This document shows, piece by piece, positions 26,269 to 36,910 of a stretch of 64,000 nt of DNA. The notes under the pieces are model-generated. The model was not told the DNA's origin and did not search any database. It saw nothing but the letters and a program-made list of their open reading frames with translations. Each line of letters begins with the position of its first letter. Positions within the stretch are counted from its first letter, which is position 1. The translations under genes were made by a program, and so were the position numbers. The DNA lies in NCBI GenBank assembly GCA_025936045.1, contig JAICUB010000025.1, forward strand, positions 1 through 64,000, read 5' to 3'. This DNA comes from Polyangiaceae bacterium. GTDB lineage: Bacteria; Myxococcota_A; Polyangia; Polyangiales; Polyangiaceae.

Positions 26269-27141
26269 TCAGCCGGGCTTTTTGAAGCGGATGACGAAGC
26301 GATCCGACGTGCCGCGCCGTTCGCCGGCGAAGCGTGGTGAGGCGCTCCAGTCGCGCGTGTCCGCCGGGTTCTTCAAGAAATTTGCCTCGGCGTCGACCAC
26401 GAAGCCCGCGCGCAACACTTCGTCCCTGACCACCTTCTCTTCGATGCGATGGAGCGTCTGCGTCTCCGTCGCGTCGGTGCCGTCACGGCCGCTGTGATCG
26501 ACGACGCCGTAGATGCCGCCCGGCTTGAGCGCGTCGAAGATGGCCTTGTTCATCCGCTCGCGGTTCGCACCGAGCCACACCGTGTCGTGATAGATGAGCA
26601 CGGAAAGCACGGCGTCGAGGTTCTTCGCGTCGGGCGGCAACGGATCGTCGACCTCGCGGTCCACGCGCACGACGTTCGCCATCACCGGTTTGGCGAGCCG
26701 TTCGCTCCAGGGCTTCTCCGCGAAGCGCTCCAAGAAGAGCTTGATGTTTTGGCCGTACACCTTGCCGCTCGGACCGACGACGCGGGCGAGCAGCTCGCTC
26801 GTGTAGCCACCGCCGGCCGCGATTTCCGCGACGCGCATGCCGGGCGCAATGCCGAAGAACGAGAGCATTTGTTCGGGCTTTCTGCCCGCGTCGAGCGCGC
26901 GATCTTCCGGCGTGCGATCGCTCGCCGCGACGGCCGCGGCGACGGCGGGTGAGACCGGAACGGAGCTTGCTGCCGCCGCGGGCGCGGTGCTCGCGCGAGG
27001 CGTGCTCGCGGAGGCGGCGACGGGCGGCGGCGGAAACGGTTCCTTCGGCGGCGGCGAGGACCGCTGAGCGCACGCAGTGACGAGCAGCGAACACAGCGTG
27101 TAACTTTTCAAACCCCGGTGTTTCAGCATGAGTCGCCGCAT
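26269..27141 (-). CDS. Exported SAM-dependent methyltransferase, COG4798-like, lipoprotein
   Basis: 290 residues from ATG 27141, or 286 from ATG 27129. A signal segment ending LLVTAC fits a lipoprotein signal, followed by a Pro/Ala/Ser spacer. The C-terminal catalytic part has RVAEIAAGGGYTSELLARVVGPSG (SAM motif I, GxG-like), a FLERF and VIMxx region, DAVLSVLIYHDTVW and a GIYGVVDHSG post-I region. COG4798 proteins share this unusual pairing of a signal peptide and a methyltransferase. The donor is SAM by family, but SAM is not normally available in the periplasm, so the physiological role is unclear. Divergent from the CAP-domain lipoprotein. Confidence 0.82.
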   Translation of the reverse strand: MRRLMLKHRGLKSYTLCSLLVTACAQRSSPPPKEPFPPPPVAASASTPRASTAPAAAASSVPVSPAVAAAVAASDRTPEDRALDAGRKPEQMLSFFGIAPGMRVAEIAAGGGYTSELLARVVGPSGKVYGQNIKLFLERFAEKPWSERLAKPVMANVVRVDREVDDPLPPDAKNLDAVLSVLIYHDTVWLGANRERMNKAIFDALKPGGIYGVVDHSGRDGTDATETQTLHRIEEKVVRDEVLRAGFVVDAEANFLKNPADTRDWSASPRFAGERRGTSDRFVIRFKKPG

Positions 27142-27193
27142 ACCATGGCTTCTACTCGACACGTGCGAGCGAGCGGCGAATACTCGTCGTGTG

Positions 27194-28477
27194 ATGAACC
27201 TCCGCGCCGTGAGGGCGCTATCAACGCTCGCCCTCGGCGGCTTGTTCCTCGCCGGCTGCGATTCTTCGATCGGTGACGGCGAACCCGGCACGAGCGGGGG
27301 CGCGGGGGGCTCGAATGCGAATGCCGGCTCGAATGCAAATGCCGGCTCGCCCGCGAGCAACGCCGGCTCGCCTGCGACCAACGCCGGTGGCACCGCGAGC
27401 GGCGCGGGTGGGGCGAGTGACGCCGGACGAGCGGCGACGAGCGCGGGCGCGTCGAACACGGCCGGAAGCGCAGGCGCTAGCGGCGCCGGTGCCGGCGGCG
27501 CGGGCAGCGGCAATGCCGCCGGCAATACCGGCAGCGGCGGCGCCAAGGGTGGTGCGGGTGCGGCCGGACGTCCAGGCGCCGGCGCGGGCGGCCGCGGTGC
27601 CGGCGCGGCCGGAGGCGCGGGGACCGCGGGCGGCGCCGGCATGACCGCGGGCATCGACGCTTGCCCGCTGCCGCCGGACGGCACGCCCGACGCGGCGATC
27701 ACCGCGATCAATACCGAAAACACGCTGCGCGTGGCGATGGGCATCGACTGCGCCAACATCGCGCTCGCGCTCTGCACCTCCGCCCAGAATCATTGCAACT
27801 ACTACACGCAGAACCAGGGCACGACGTGCGAGGCCTCGAGCCCGCACGACGAGATCAGCGGCTGTCCCGGCTTCACGGGCGTGGGGCTCGGCGATCGCTT
27901 CAAGGCCGCCGGCTACCAACTCCGCATGTCCGGCTCGGAGGACATGTGTTTCCTCGACGATCCCGCGGGCGCGGTGATGACGTTCGTGAACTCCGTCTAT
28001 CACCGCTCCTCGATCCTCGATCCCTGGATGCGCGACTTCGGCTACGGCGGCAGCGTCGGCTGCGATACGATCGACTTCGGGACCGGCACGACGTCGGCCT
28101 CGACGATCACGGCCGTCTACCCCTACGCGGACGAGACCGGCATTCCGACCTCGTTCAACGGCGCACAGGAGGGCCCGATGCCGCCGGTGCCTCCGAGCGG
28201 TTGGCCGAGCGGCTACCCCGTGACCGTCTACGCGCAGAAGTTCACGGTCGCGAGCCACGTGATCACGGTCGACGGCGACGACACGCCGCTCGACCACCAA
28301 TTCCTCGATCCGGCGAGCGACAAGACGCTCCCGTCGTACGCGACGTTCCTCTACACGAACGCGCCGATGACGGCGAATACGACGTACCACGTCGTCGTGA
28401 GCGGCAGCCTGAACGGTGCCGACAAGACGTTCGACTGGAAATTCACGACGGGCGCCGGCGGCGGCAGGCACCCCTGA
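27194..28477 (+). CDS. CAP/SCP-like domain lipoprotein with Ala/Gly-rich stalk
   Basis: 427 residues from ATG 27194; a shorter extension to 27128 lacks the signal logic. A signal peptide ends at lipobox FLAGC. A stalk of Gly/Ser/Ala/Asn/Thr repeats (about residues 40-155) includes near-repeats of AGSNAN and AGSPASN. The head (about 155-420) shows CAP-superfamily features: NTENTLRVAMG near its start, HCNYYTQN, the HDEISGCPGFTGVGLGDR segment and AGYQLRMSGSE. CAP domains in bacteria are secreted or surface proteins of unclear biochemical role. Monocistronic. Confidence 0.85.
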   Translation: MNLRAVRALSTLALGGLFLAGCDSSIGDGEPGTSGGAGGSNANAGSNANAGSPASNAGSPATNAGGTASGAGGASDAGRAATSAGASNTAGSAGASGAGAGGAGSGNAAGNTGSGGAKGGAGAAGRPGAGAGGRGAGAAGGAGTAGGAGMTAGIDACPLPPDGTPDAAITAINTENTLRVAMGIDCANIALALCTSAQNHCNYYTQNQGTTCEASSPHDEISGCPGFTGVGLGDRFKAAGYQLRMSGSEDMCFLDDPAGAVMTFVNSVYHRSSILDPWMRDFGYGGSVGCDTIDFGTGTTSASTITAVYPYADETGIPTSFNGAQEGPMPPVPPSGWPSGYPVTVYAQKFTVASHVITVDGDDTPLDHQFLDPASDKTLPSYATFLYTNAPMTANTTYHVVVSGSLNGADKTFDWKFTTGAGGGRHP

Positions 28478-28504
28478 CGCGCGGCCCCGCGCAGGCTCGA
28501 AAAC

Positions 28505-29911
28505 TCAGCGATTCACGATGTGAATCGCGTGACCGATGGAGTGCGCGGCCGCCTCCATCATCGCCTCGCCGAGCGTCGGGTGCGGGTGAATCGTGAGCGC
28601 CACGTCTTCCGCCGTCGCGGCCACCTCGAGCGCCAGCGCGGCTTCGCTGATGAGGTCGCTCGCGTTCGGACCGACGATGTGGATGCCGAGCACGCGGCCC
28701 GTCTTCACCTCGGTGACGAACTTCACGAAGCCTTCCGTCTCGAGGATGCTGAGCGCGCGCCCGAGCGCGGAAAACGGGAATTTCCCGACCTTCACCTCGA
28801 GGCCTCGCTCTTTGGCGACGCTTTCGGTGATGCCGACCGTCGCGATCTCGGGATCGGTGAAGATGATGCCGGGCACGGTGACCCAGTCCTTGGCGGCCGC
28901 TTTGCCGGCGATCACCTCGGCGCACACTTCCCCTTCCTTCGTGGCCTTGTGCGCGAGCATGGGAGTGCCGCTCACGTCGCCGATCGAATAGATACCGGGC
29001 ACGTTGGTCTCGCAGCGCTCGTTCGCGGGCACGAAGCCGCGCGGATCCACGCTGACGCCGATCTCCTCGAGCCCGATGCCCTTGCCGCGCGGCTTCATGC
29101 CGACCGCGACGAGCACGACGTCACACTCGATCTTCTGCTGGCCGTCGGCCCCGCTCACGGTGACGGTGACGCCGTTCGGCGTCTTCTCGCAACGTTCGGC
29201 CTTCGCGCCCTTGAACACCTTGCCGCCGCGCGCCGCGATGCGCTTCTCGACCACTTTCACGCACTCCGGGTCGGTGCCCGGCAGGAGGCTCTGCGTGAGC
29301 TCGACGACCGTGAGCTCGGCGCCGAGGCTCTGATACACCATGCCGAGCTCGAGCCCGATCACGCCGCCGCCGATGACGAGCAGGCGCTTGGGCACCTTGC
29401 GCAGGTTCACGGCCTCGCGCGCGCCGATCACGCGCTCGCCGTCGAACTCGAAGCCGGGGACCTGGATCGTCGCGGAGCCCGTGGCGATGACGATCCCCTT
29501 CTTGGCGCTGAGCCGCTGCGTGCTGCCGTCCTTGAGCGTGACCTCGATGGTGCGCTTGTCGACCACGCGTCCCCGACCTTCGACCAGCGTCGCTTTGTTC
29601 GTCTTCAAGAGCGAGCGCACGCCGCCCGTCATCTTCTTGACGATGGCATTCTTCCAGTCCTGCATCTTGTCGACGTCCACGCTCACGTTGCCGACGGCGA
29701 TGCCGGCCTCCGCGATGTGTCGCGACTTCTCCAAGAAGTGCGCGTTCGCAATCAGCGCCTTCGAGGGGATGCAGCCCCAGTTCACGCAGACGCCCCCGAC
29801 CTCTTCCTCTTCGATGCAGGCGACGGAGAGACCGAGCTGGCCCGCGCGGATCGCGCACGGGTAGCCACCGGGACCACCGCCGAGAACCAGGACGTCGTAG
29901 GTCGTTTCCAT
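28505..29911 (-). CDS. lpdA: Dihydrolipoyl dehydrogenase (lipoamide dehydrogenase, E3)
   Basis: 468 residues from ATG 29911 (METTYDVLVLGGGPGG). It oxidises dihydrolipoamide with NAD in 2-oxoacid dehydrogenase and glycine-cleavage complexes. FAD-binding GGGPGG, the redox disulfide C42-C47 in GGVCVNWGC, the NAD-binding GGGVIGLELG region, the second GxGxxA-like SIGDVSGTPMLAHKA segment and the C-terminal HPHPT with catalytic His are all there. The E1 alpha gene lies just upstream in the same direction, supporting membership of one complex. Genes for E1 beta and E2 are not seen. Confidence 0.97.
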   Translation of the reverse strand: METTYDVLVLGGGPGGYPCAIRAGQLGLSVACIEEEEVGGVCVNWGCIPSKALIANAHFLEKSRHIAEAGIAVGNVSVDVDKMQDWKNAIVKKMTGGVRSLLKTNKATLVEGRGRVVDKRTIEVTLKDGSTQRLSAKKGIVIATGSATIQVPGFEFDGERVIGAREAVNLRKVPKRLLVIGGGVIGLELGMVYQSLGAELTVVELTQSLLPGTDPECVKVVEKRIAARGGKVFKGAKAERCEKTPNGVTVTVSGADGQQKIECDVVLVAVGMKPRGKGIGLEEIGVSVDPRGFVPANERCETNVPGIYSIGDVSGTPMLAHKATKEGEVCAEVIAGKAAAKDWVTVPGIIFTDPEIATVGITESVAKERGLEVKVGKFPFSALGRALSILETEGFVKFVTEVKTGRVLGIHIVGPNASDLISEAALALEVAATAEDVALTIHPHPTLGEAMMEAAAHSIGHAIHIVNR

Positions 29912-30007
29912 GGCGCGCCCAGTTACCCCAGCCCCCGGCGCCTCACAAGGCCCGCGCGCGGCGAGCAACACTGTGTGCGCGTTTTCGCCGCCCGGCGCCG
30001 GCCCCTG

Positions 30008-31066
30008 TCAGGCTGGTTCGCGCGCCTGTTCGCTCAGGTTCCAGGGCATTCGAGCATAGACATCGTCGAAAAGCGTTGTTCGCGCCGGCGGCGGGTCGGC
30101 CAGAGCGAGCGTCAGGGCAGCGGTGATTTCGCTGTCGATCGCGCCGGCGAGCGCGGCTTCGTCCGCGGGCCCGAGCGCACGCTCCAACATGAGGTGCCGG
30201 CGCAGGAGCAGAAGGGGATCGCGCGCGGCCCAGGCTTCTTCTTCCGAGGCGCTCCGGTAGCGAGCTGGATCGTCGCTCGAGGAGTGCGGCCCCCGCCGGT
30301 ACGTGACGCACTCGACGAGCGTCGCCCCGAGCCCCGAGCGCGCTCGCTCGCACGCTGCTCGCACCGCCCGATGGACGGCGAGCGCATCGTTACCGTCGAC
30401 GCGCCGTCCGGCGAGGGCGTAGGCGCGTGCCTTCACGGCGAACGATTCGGCGAGGGTTTGGCCACGCGCTGGCAAGCTGAGCGCGTATTGGTTGTTCTGG
30501 CACACGAACACCACGCGCGCGCGCAATACGCCGGCAAGATTCAGTGCCGCGTGAAAGTCGGGCGTGCTCGTCGCGCCCTCCCCCATGAACGCGAGCGCGA
30601 GCGCGGGATCGCCCGCCCGCGCCGCGGCGAGCGCCATGCCCACCGCGTGCGGCAGCTGGGTACCAATCGAGCTCGACCACGACACCTGCCGCACGCTCCG
30701 GCTCGCCTGGTGGCTCGGCATCTGCCGGCCCTTTTGCACGTCCCGCGCGCTGCCGAACATCTGCGCGAGGTACGTGACGAGCGGAAACCCGCGCACCAGC
30801 ATGACCGCACCTTCGCGCAGGGCCGGAAAAACCCAATCCTCCGGTGTGACGGCGAACGCGGCGGCGACGGGCACCGCCTCCTGTCCGAGCGACGAGCCGA
30901 AAAAGCCGATCTCGCCGCGGCGCTGCAGCGCCGCGAGTCGTTCCTCGAGGCGCCGCACCCGCAGCATGTGCCGAAACATCTCGAGCCGGACCGACACCTC
31001 GGGCAGCGCCGGGTCCACCGGCGCGCGTCCGGCGTCATCGAGTACGCGCAAGAGCTCGAGCGTCAA
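30008..31066 (-). CDS. 2-oxoacid dehydrogenase E1 component, alpha subunit
   Basis: 352 residues. It has a thiamine-diphosphate binding segment GEGATSTPDFHAALNLAGV...VCQNNQYALS and the two phosphorylation-loop-like Ser residues in YRRGPHSSSDDPARYR. The N-terminal segment RRLEERLAALQRRGEIGFFGSSLGQEA and FPALREGAVMLVRGFPL are typical of the branched-chain type (BCKDH E1 alpha) rather than the pyruvate type. Decarboxylation needs the beta subunit, absent nearby. It lies 96 bases upstream of lpdA in the same direction. Confidence 0.9.
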   Translation of the reverse strand: MTLELLRVLDDAGRAPVDPALPEVSVRLEMFRHMLRVRRLEERLAALQRRGEIGFFGSSLGQEAVPVAAAFAVTPEDWVFPALREGAVMLVRGFPLVTYLAQMFGSARDVQKGRQMPSHQASRSVRQVSWSSSIGTQLPHAVGMALAAARAGDPALALAFMGEGATSTPDFHAALNLAGVLRARVVFVCQNNQYALSLPARGQTLAESFAVKARAYALAGRRVDGNDALAVHRAVRAACERARSGLGATLVECVTYRRGPHSSSDDPARYRSASEEEAWAARDPLLLLRRHLMLERALGPADEAALAGAIDSEITAALTLALADPPPARTTLFDDVYARMPWNLSEQAREPA

Positions 31067-31126
31067 CGGGCGTTCGCTGACCCCGGGTGTAGTCGCGAGT
31101 CGAGCAAGCTTTCTCCCGCCTCGGGG

Positions 31127-31459
31127 CTAGCCGAGCAGCGTCGCGATCTCGCCGAGCAACGCCTCTTCGTCTTCGTGCATGCGGTCGTCGGCGAGGAGCA
31201 GCTTTTGCACGACGCGCAGCACTTCGGTCCGGCGCGGCTTGAGGAGCCCGAGGTTCGGCGGAGGCAGCGGCGCCTGGCCGGTGAGACACGCATCGAGCGT
31301 CTCGATCTCGGTCTGCGTCACGCCCGAACGGACGGCGTAATCATGGAGCGCCTCGGCCTCCTCGGATGCCACCTCGCCGTCCGCCCAGACGGCCTGCAGC
31401 AAGAGCTTGACGACTTCGAAACCGAATTTCGCGTCCGCGCTGACTACCTCGGCGCTCAT
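31127..31459 (-). CDS. TerB-like helical protein
   Basis: 110 residues, two similar helical halves each with an Asp-Gly or Asp-Asp plus acidic motif (WADGEVASEEAEALH and LADDRMHEDEEALL), as in the tellurite resistance TerB fold, which binds metal through such acidic motifs. It precedes the E1 alpha gene by 60 bases in the same direction, though a link is not evident. Cytoplasmic, function unknown. Confidence 0.8.
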   Translation of the reverse strand: MSAEVVSADAKFGFEVVKLLLQAVWADGEVASEEAEALHDYAVRSGVTQTEIETLDACLTGQAPLPPPNLGLLKPRRTEVLRVVQKLLLADDRMHEDEEALLGEIATLLG

Positions 31460-31490
31460 GCGGTCATGTTGCGCGTGCGCCCGAGCGCGG

Positions 31491-33601
<2,111 letters not shown>

Positions 33602-33696
33602 GGGACGGAGGGGACCGGCCGGCCGCGGCGCGAATTCGAGGCGCAGAGCCGCTCCGTCTTGCTCGGGCCGATGAGGTCGTCTACGATCGGGACGGA

Positions 33697-34563
33697 ATGC
33701 AGGTGCTCGGCTTTCTCGGCCGCTGGGCGTCGCTCTCGCTGAGCGTCGTCTCGATGGCTTGCTCCGTCGAAGTGGGGGCCGAGCAGACGCCTTCGAACGC
33801 GGGCACCACGCGCGCCGTGATCGCGGTCACGCGCAGCGCACCTGCGTCGGCACCGGACGCCGCCCGCGCCGACGCGTTTGCCGGCTTCCTGCGCACCCCC
33901 GCCGGCTCCGACGCGAAGAGCGCGCTGGCGCTCGCGGGACTCCGCGTGGACCTGCCCGTGAACGGCGAGTGCCGCAAGGGCGCTCTGCACGAAGGAGCCG
34001 CCTCGAGCCTCACCGCGGCCGAGCTGCTCGACGCGGGTGAAGTCACCGTCACCGCGGGCGGTACCGTGACGACGCTCGCCCCGCGCGCGTTCCCCAGCAT
34101 CACCGACACGATTTCCGGCGTCGTCTATACGACGCGCGATCGGGCCGCCGCGCCCCTCCCCGCCGCCGCCGCCTACACCGTGTCGACGACGGGCGGGAGC
34201 TCGCTCGAAGCGCTCGCGGGGTTCGGCCAGGCGCCCGCCTTACTGACGGGCGTCGAGCTCGCGGGCGAGCCGTTCGGCAGCGTCGAGAACGTCGCATCCG
34301 GACACGACCTCGCGCTCGTATGGGCGCCGGGCAGCGCGGGAGATCGAGTTTACGTCGAGCTCGACGGGGACTCCGAGCCCACGTTCTGCAGCTTCGCCGA
34401 CGAAAGCGGCCACGGCAGCTTGCCCGCGAGCGTCGTTCCGCAACAGGGCGCCGGCACGCTGTCGGTCCACCGGCTGCGCGAGTCTGCATTCTCGGACGCG
34501 GGGCTCGCGCAGGGCGCGCTCCGTTTCGATTTCGAGCTCACGGCCTCCGTCACGTTCGAGTGA
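33697..34563 (+). CDS. Lipoprotein of unknown function, coupled to lipase gene
   Basis: 288 residues from ATG 33697, which follows a purine-rich GGGACGG. A hydrophobic segment ends in a lipobox-like SMAC. The mature protein is beta-rich with Gly and Thr and two cysteines (GECRKG, TFCSFA). No family recognised. Its stop overlaps the next gene (GTGA), so the lipoprotein and the lipase-like enzyme are likely made together and could interact in the envelope. Confidence 0.7.
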   Translation: MQVLGFLGRWASLSLSVVSMACSVEVGAEQTPSNAGTTRAVIAVTRSAPASAPDAARADAFAGFLRTPAGSDAKSALALAGLRVDLPVNGECRKGALHEGAASSLTAAELLDAGEVTVTAGGTVTTLAPRAFPSITDTISGVVYTTRDRAAAPLPAAAAYTVSTTGGSSLEALAGFGQAPALLTGVELAGEPFGSVENVASGHDLALVWAPGSAGDRVYVELDGDSEPTFCSFADESGHGSLPASVVPQQGAGTLSVHRLRESAFSDAGLAQGALRFDFELTASVTFE

Positions 34564-35690
34564 CGCCAACTCACCGCGTCTACTTCGTTCCCGGACTCTT
34601 CGGCTTCGCGAAGCTCGCCGGCTACGACTACTTCACGCACATGCGGCGTGGCATCGAGGAGCGCTACGCGCGCGCCGGTGTGCCCGTGGTGTGCGAGGAC
34701 GTGCCGGCGCCGCCGACTTCGTCGCTCCGCTACCGCTCGCGCGTGCTCGCGGGGACGGTCGCGCGCACCGCCGGCTCCGCCGGGCCAATCCACCTGGTCG
34801 GCCACTCGACGGGCGGGCTCGACGCCCGGCTCGTCCTCTCCCCGTCGGCGAACCTCGGGCTCGACGAGCCGCTTTTGGGCTGGCGCTCGCGCGTCGCCAC
34901 GGCCGTGAGCCTCAACACTCCGCATTACGGGACGCCCGTCGCCGGCTACTTCGCGACCGTTTCGGGCACGCGCTTCCTCTACGCGCTGAGCCTCTTCACT
35001 GTGCTCTCGCTCACGCTCGGCGAGCCGTCGCTCGCGATTTTTTCGCGCTTGCTCGCCGGCCTCGGCGGCATCGACGCGATCTTCGGCGGCGATCTCAAGC
35101 TCATCAGCCGCGTGACCGACAACGTCCTCCGCTTCGTCGACAAAGACGGCCGCGAAGAGATCTCGGATTTTCTCGGCAAGGTGCGCATCGATCAGGGCGC
35201 CATCGTGCAGATCATGCCGGAGGCCATGGACCTCTTCAACGCCGCGACCGAGAACCGCCCCCGCGTGCGTTACGGCTGCGTCGCGTCCGCCGCGCCGCCC
35301 CCGCGCTCGCTCCGTATCGCCCGCCGCGTGCGCTCGCCTTACACCGCCTTCACGGCCGCCGTCTTCTCGACGCTCTATCAGTTTGCCGGCCAGCGCCCCC
35401 GCGTCTACCCGTACGCCAAGCCGCAGCCGCGCGAGCTCGAGCTCTTGCGCGCCGGCATCGAGCACGAAATCGACGACGGCATCAGCGACGGCATCGTGCC
35501 GACGCTCAGCATGCTGTGGGGCGACCTTTTGTGGGCGGGCGAAGCCGACCACCTCGACGTGCTCGGCCACTTCCACGACGAGCGCAAAGGCAGCGGCCAT
35601 ACCGATTGGATCACGAGCGGCTCGCGCTTCGGCGGCCAGCGCTTCGGCGCGTTGCTCGACGCCATCGTCGAGTACCAACTGAGGGTGTGA
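34560..35690 (+). CDS. Alpha/beta-hydrolase, lipase-like
   Basis: 376 residues from GTG 34560, which overlaps the previous stop; the long frame upstream is that gene's shadow. A lipase-type core is visible: YFVPGLFGF oxyanion segment near the start, nucleophile elbow GHSTGG near 81-86, LNTPHYGTPVAGYF, and later a candidate Asp and the His in GHFHDERKG or GSGHTDW. The order resembles triacylglycerol lipase-type esterases. Substrate not predictable. Followed by a small DUF6483-like gene after three bases. Confidence 0.86.
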   Translation: MTPTHRVYFVPGLFGFAKLAGYDYFTHMRRGIEERYARAGVPVVCEDVPAPPTSSLRYRSRVLAGTVARTAGSAGPIHLVGHSTGGLDARLVLSPSANLGLDEPLLGWRSRVATAVSLNTPHYGTPVAGYFATVSGTRFLYALSLFTVLSLTLGEPSLAIFSRLLAGLGGIDAIFGGDLKLISRVTDNVLRFVDKDGREEISDFLGKVRIDQGAIVQIMPEAMDLFNAATENRPRVRYGCVASAAPPPRSLRIARRVRSPYTAFTAAVFSTLYQFAGQRPRVYPYAKPQPRELELLRAGIEHEIDDGISDGIVPTLSMLWGDLLWAGEADHLDVLGHFHDERKGSGHTDWITSGSRFGGQRFGALLDAIVEYQLRV

Positions 35691-35693
35691 GCG

Positions 35694-36035
35694 ATGTCAT
35701 TTCGTCAAGACTACATCGAGCGCATGTTGCAAAAGCTCGCGGAAGTGATCGCGCGGGCGCTCGGGCTCGCGCGCTCGGGACAAGCGGAAGCAGGGCTCGA
35801 AATGCTGGAAGACGCGATCGCCTCGGGGTTCGGCATGCCGCTCCCGATGTTGCTGAAGCTCACGCCGGACACGGTGTGGTCGCTCTTCGGCCCGGAGCGC
35901 GCGCGCCTCCTCACCGAGGCGCTCACGACGCACCACGCCATGCTCGAGCTCGCCGGTCGCGGGGCGGACGGCGCGCGTTCGAAGGCGCTCGCCGATGCGC
36001 TCGCAAAGCGCACCGCTCAGTCGACGATACGATAA
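35694..36035 (+). CDS. Small helical protein, DUF6483-like
   Basis: 113 residues. The start YIERMLQKLAEVIARALGLARSGQAEAGLEMLEDA resembles DUF6483 family proteins, with helical pairs through the rest. No catalytic motif. Three bases after the lipase stop, in the same direction, so the third gene of that unit. Its 3' end overlaps the convergent PDZ gene by 19 bases. Confidence 0.72.
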   Translation: MSFRQDYIERMLQKLAEVIARALGLARSGQAEAGLEMLEDAIASGFGMPLPMLLKLTPDTVWSLFGPERARLLTEALTTHHAMLELAGRGADGARSKALADALAKRTAQSTIR

Positions 36036-36511
36036 GCGAGCGTGCGCGCGGCGCCGTCGCGAACGAACGCCACGGCCAGGGCATCGGCCGTGCGCAGCGA
36101 TTCGAACGCGTCGAACGCCTCCGTGTCACGTTCGATCGGCAAGCCGTTCACCGAGGTGACGATGTCGCCCGGCTTGAGATCCACCGCGTCCCAGAAGCCC
36201 GTCGGGCGCAAATCGACGATGGTCCAGCCGCGAAAGCGGCCGTCGGCGAGGCTCGGCTCGACCTGCACGCGCTGCAGAAAACTACCGAACCCGGAGTCGA
36301 TCACGCTCACCACGTCCGTTCGCCTGAGCGTCGTCCGCGGGCCGCGAGGCGCGGGCGCCGCGGCGGTCGGCTTCGGTGCAGCCGCGAGGCGCGCGGGCTG
36401 GACCGGCGCGGGCTCGGAGCCGCCGCACGCGGTCAAAAAGCAGAGTCCGGCGAGGCTCGAGGCGCGCCGGAAAGTGCCGGACAGCTTGGAAGGACGGATC
36501 GCGATCGTCAC
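36017..36511 (-). CDS. PDZ-domain lipoprotein
   Basis: 164 residues from GTG 36511; the frame is open to 36895 but homology and a lipobox (FLTAC) begin here. After a Pro/Ala linker, a PDZ-like domain occupies about 75-164: FRGWTIVDLRP, FWDAVDLKPGDIVTSVNGLPIERDTEAF and LAVAFVRDG are typical of GspC/HtrA-type PDZ. It would bind C-terminal peptides or secretion components in the periplasm. The 3' end overlaps the neighbouring gene tail to tail by 19 bases, an antisense arrangement. Confidence 0.78.
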   Translation of the reverse strand: MTIAIRPSKLSGTFRRASSLAGLCFLTACGGSEPAPVQPARLAAAPKPTAAAPAPRGPRTTLRRTDVVSVIDSGFGSFLQRVQVEPSLADGRFRGWTIVDLRPTGFWDAVDLKPGDIVTSVNGLPIERDTEAFDAFESLRTADALAVAFVRDGAARTLAYRIVD

Positions 36512-36573
36512 GAGCTTCGCCTCGACTATGGGCCGAGGCTTCGGCGGGTGCCAAATTTGCTGAGCTGCGACCC

Positions 36574-36900
36574 TCAGCGCCCCGAATCGGGGGGCCGCCA
36601 GCCGCCGCGACCGCCGCGAAACGCTTTTGCGCCGCGCGCTCCGCCGCTCCAGAGCCCGAGATCCCCCGCGAGCCCGATGATGACGAGCAGCCAGCCGAGC
36701 GCCGGCATCTCCCCCGGCGTGCCGAGCGAGTTCATCCCGAACGCGAACGCGAGCGTCGTGAGCGGCAGGAAGAAGAACCCCAGGATCGGCAGGAGGAAAG
36801 AGCCGAACGCGCGCGAGAAGTAGTGGTTCCCGAAGAACCACACCAGAAACAGCGCGACCCTCGGAAACGCAAGAGCGATGCACCCAACGAAACACGGCAC
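36574..36900 (-). CDS. Small integral membrane protein
   Basis: 108 residues from GTG 36900, ten bases after the tmk stop. Three hydrophobic segments are apparent (about 8-25, 35-55 and 70-85), then a Gly/Arg-rich tail. No family recognised. It is last in the panB-panC-tmk run. Confidence 0.68.
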   Translation of the reverse strand: MPCFVGCIALAFPRVALFLVWFFGNHYFSRAFGSFLLPILGFFFLPLTTLAFAFGMNSLGTPGEMPALGWLLVIIGLAGDLGLWSGGARGAKAFRGGRGGWRPPDSGR

Positions 36901-36910
36901 GGCGATCTTC

